Source: a bacterium
Lineage (GTDB): Bacteria; Chloroflexota; Dormibacteria; Aeolococcales; Bog-877
Direction: 5' to 3'
Assembly (NCBI GenBank): GCA_021795235.1
Contig: JAJYPP010000019.1
Coordinates: forward strand, 1-51,416
Length of the DNA stretch: 51,416 bases
Shown: positions 51,262 to 51,416 of the stretch, piece by piece
How positions within the stretch are numbered: position 1 is the stretch's first letter
How the letters are laid out: the number at the start of each line of letters is the position of its first letter
Position numbers and translations under genes: made by a program
Notes under the pieces: model-generated
Told to the model about the DNA's origin: nothing
The model's database searches: none
Seen by the model: the letters and a program-made list of their open reading frames with translations, nothing else

Positions 51262-51416
51262 GTGAGTGACCAGGTCACGGCGGAGGCAAGGATCGCGGAC
51301 CCAGGGACCTTCCCGCTGCTCTGGGCTTTGGGGGAGGAGTGGTCCACCGCCATGCGTGAGGTTTACCGGCGGGTGGTGATCCGGGGCGAGCCGTGGTTCA
51401 CCCAGGGCAAGGGCGG
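51262..51416 (+). CDS. unrecognised protein, 5' end only
   Basis: GTG 51262 follows GGGAGGA at ten bases and runs open to the window edge (51 codons). The product starts VSDQVTAEARIADPGTFPLL and continues GEEWSTAMREVYRRVVIRGE. It has no signal peptide or membrane segment in the visible part. I cannot assign a family. Confidence 0.55.
   Translation, partial: MSDQVTAEARIADPGTFPLLWALGEEWSTAMREVYRRVVIRGEPWFTQGKG

Noticed and set aside
1-51416. tRNA, rRNA, CRISPR arrays, riboswitches
   Set aside because: Reading the intergenic regions I found no T-arm consensus with a matching acceptor stem, no evenly spaced direct repeats and no recognisable aptamer core. A covariance-model search would be needed to exclude them fully.

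Overview
This is a high-GC, GC3-biased bacterial segment. Many genes appear to be transcribed as leaderless mRNAs, and it carries a large set of secreted repeat proteins, VapBC toxin-antitoxin modules, SufU plus a DUF59 protein, and a HutF-type histidine pathway. This fits a terrestrial Actinobacteria-like lineage or a neighbouring phylum (Chloroflexota or Dormibacterota-like). The sequence alone does not fix the taxon, and I saw no rRNA or tRNA.

Layout. 427-3627: secreted right-handed beta-helix protein ending in three copies of a ~125-residue repeat. 4286-12657: accessory island with four VapBC-type modules whose antitoxins belong to different classes, one further VapC remnant, a methyltransferase of lower GC, an IS21 istA fragment and a tyrosine recombinase with a long C-terminal extension. 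A TPR protein of unknown role also lies here. 13170-14048: secreted DUF1906-like protein. 14400-15507: decayed DNA including a frameshifted PIN-domain toxin. 15508-23984: co-directional run of four exported proteins (anchored small protein; C39-like peptidase; protein with an unknown N-terminal domain; G1 glutamic peptidase). The last three each carry the same three-repeat module. 24166-36971: surface polysaccharide region with a UDP-sugar dehydrogenase, an epimerase, GT2 and GT4 glycosyltransferases, a methyltransferase-GT2 fusion, two paralogous GT-C-like membrane proteins and a methyltransferase. 37361-39124: Tat-exported small protein and a DUF4331 gene broken by two single-base frameshifts. 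39626-42130: fifth triple-repeat protein, this time with the C39-like peptidase at its C-terminus. 42265-42367: tiny ORF(s) with a strong ribosome binding site. 42495-44598: sufU, DUF59, bioY, rsmG. 44585-50296: hutH-hutU-hutF-hutI operon, every junction overlapping by 1 to 4 bases. 51262-end: start of an unrecognised gene.

Themes. Five exported proteins share one three-copy module but carry different effector domains on either side of it, which suggests a common surface-attachment or assembly platform next to a polysaccharide locus. Several unrelated genes start 6 to 8 bases after a TANNNT hexamer (often TGNTANNNT), so transcription probably begins at the start codon. In the antitoxin genes, palindromes overlap this hexamer, as expected for autoregulation. 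Several single-base frameshifts lie in short homopolymers, so assembly error must be weighed against real gene decay.
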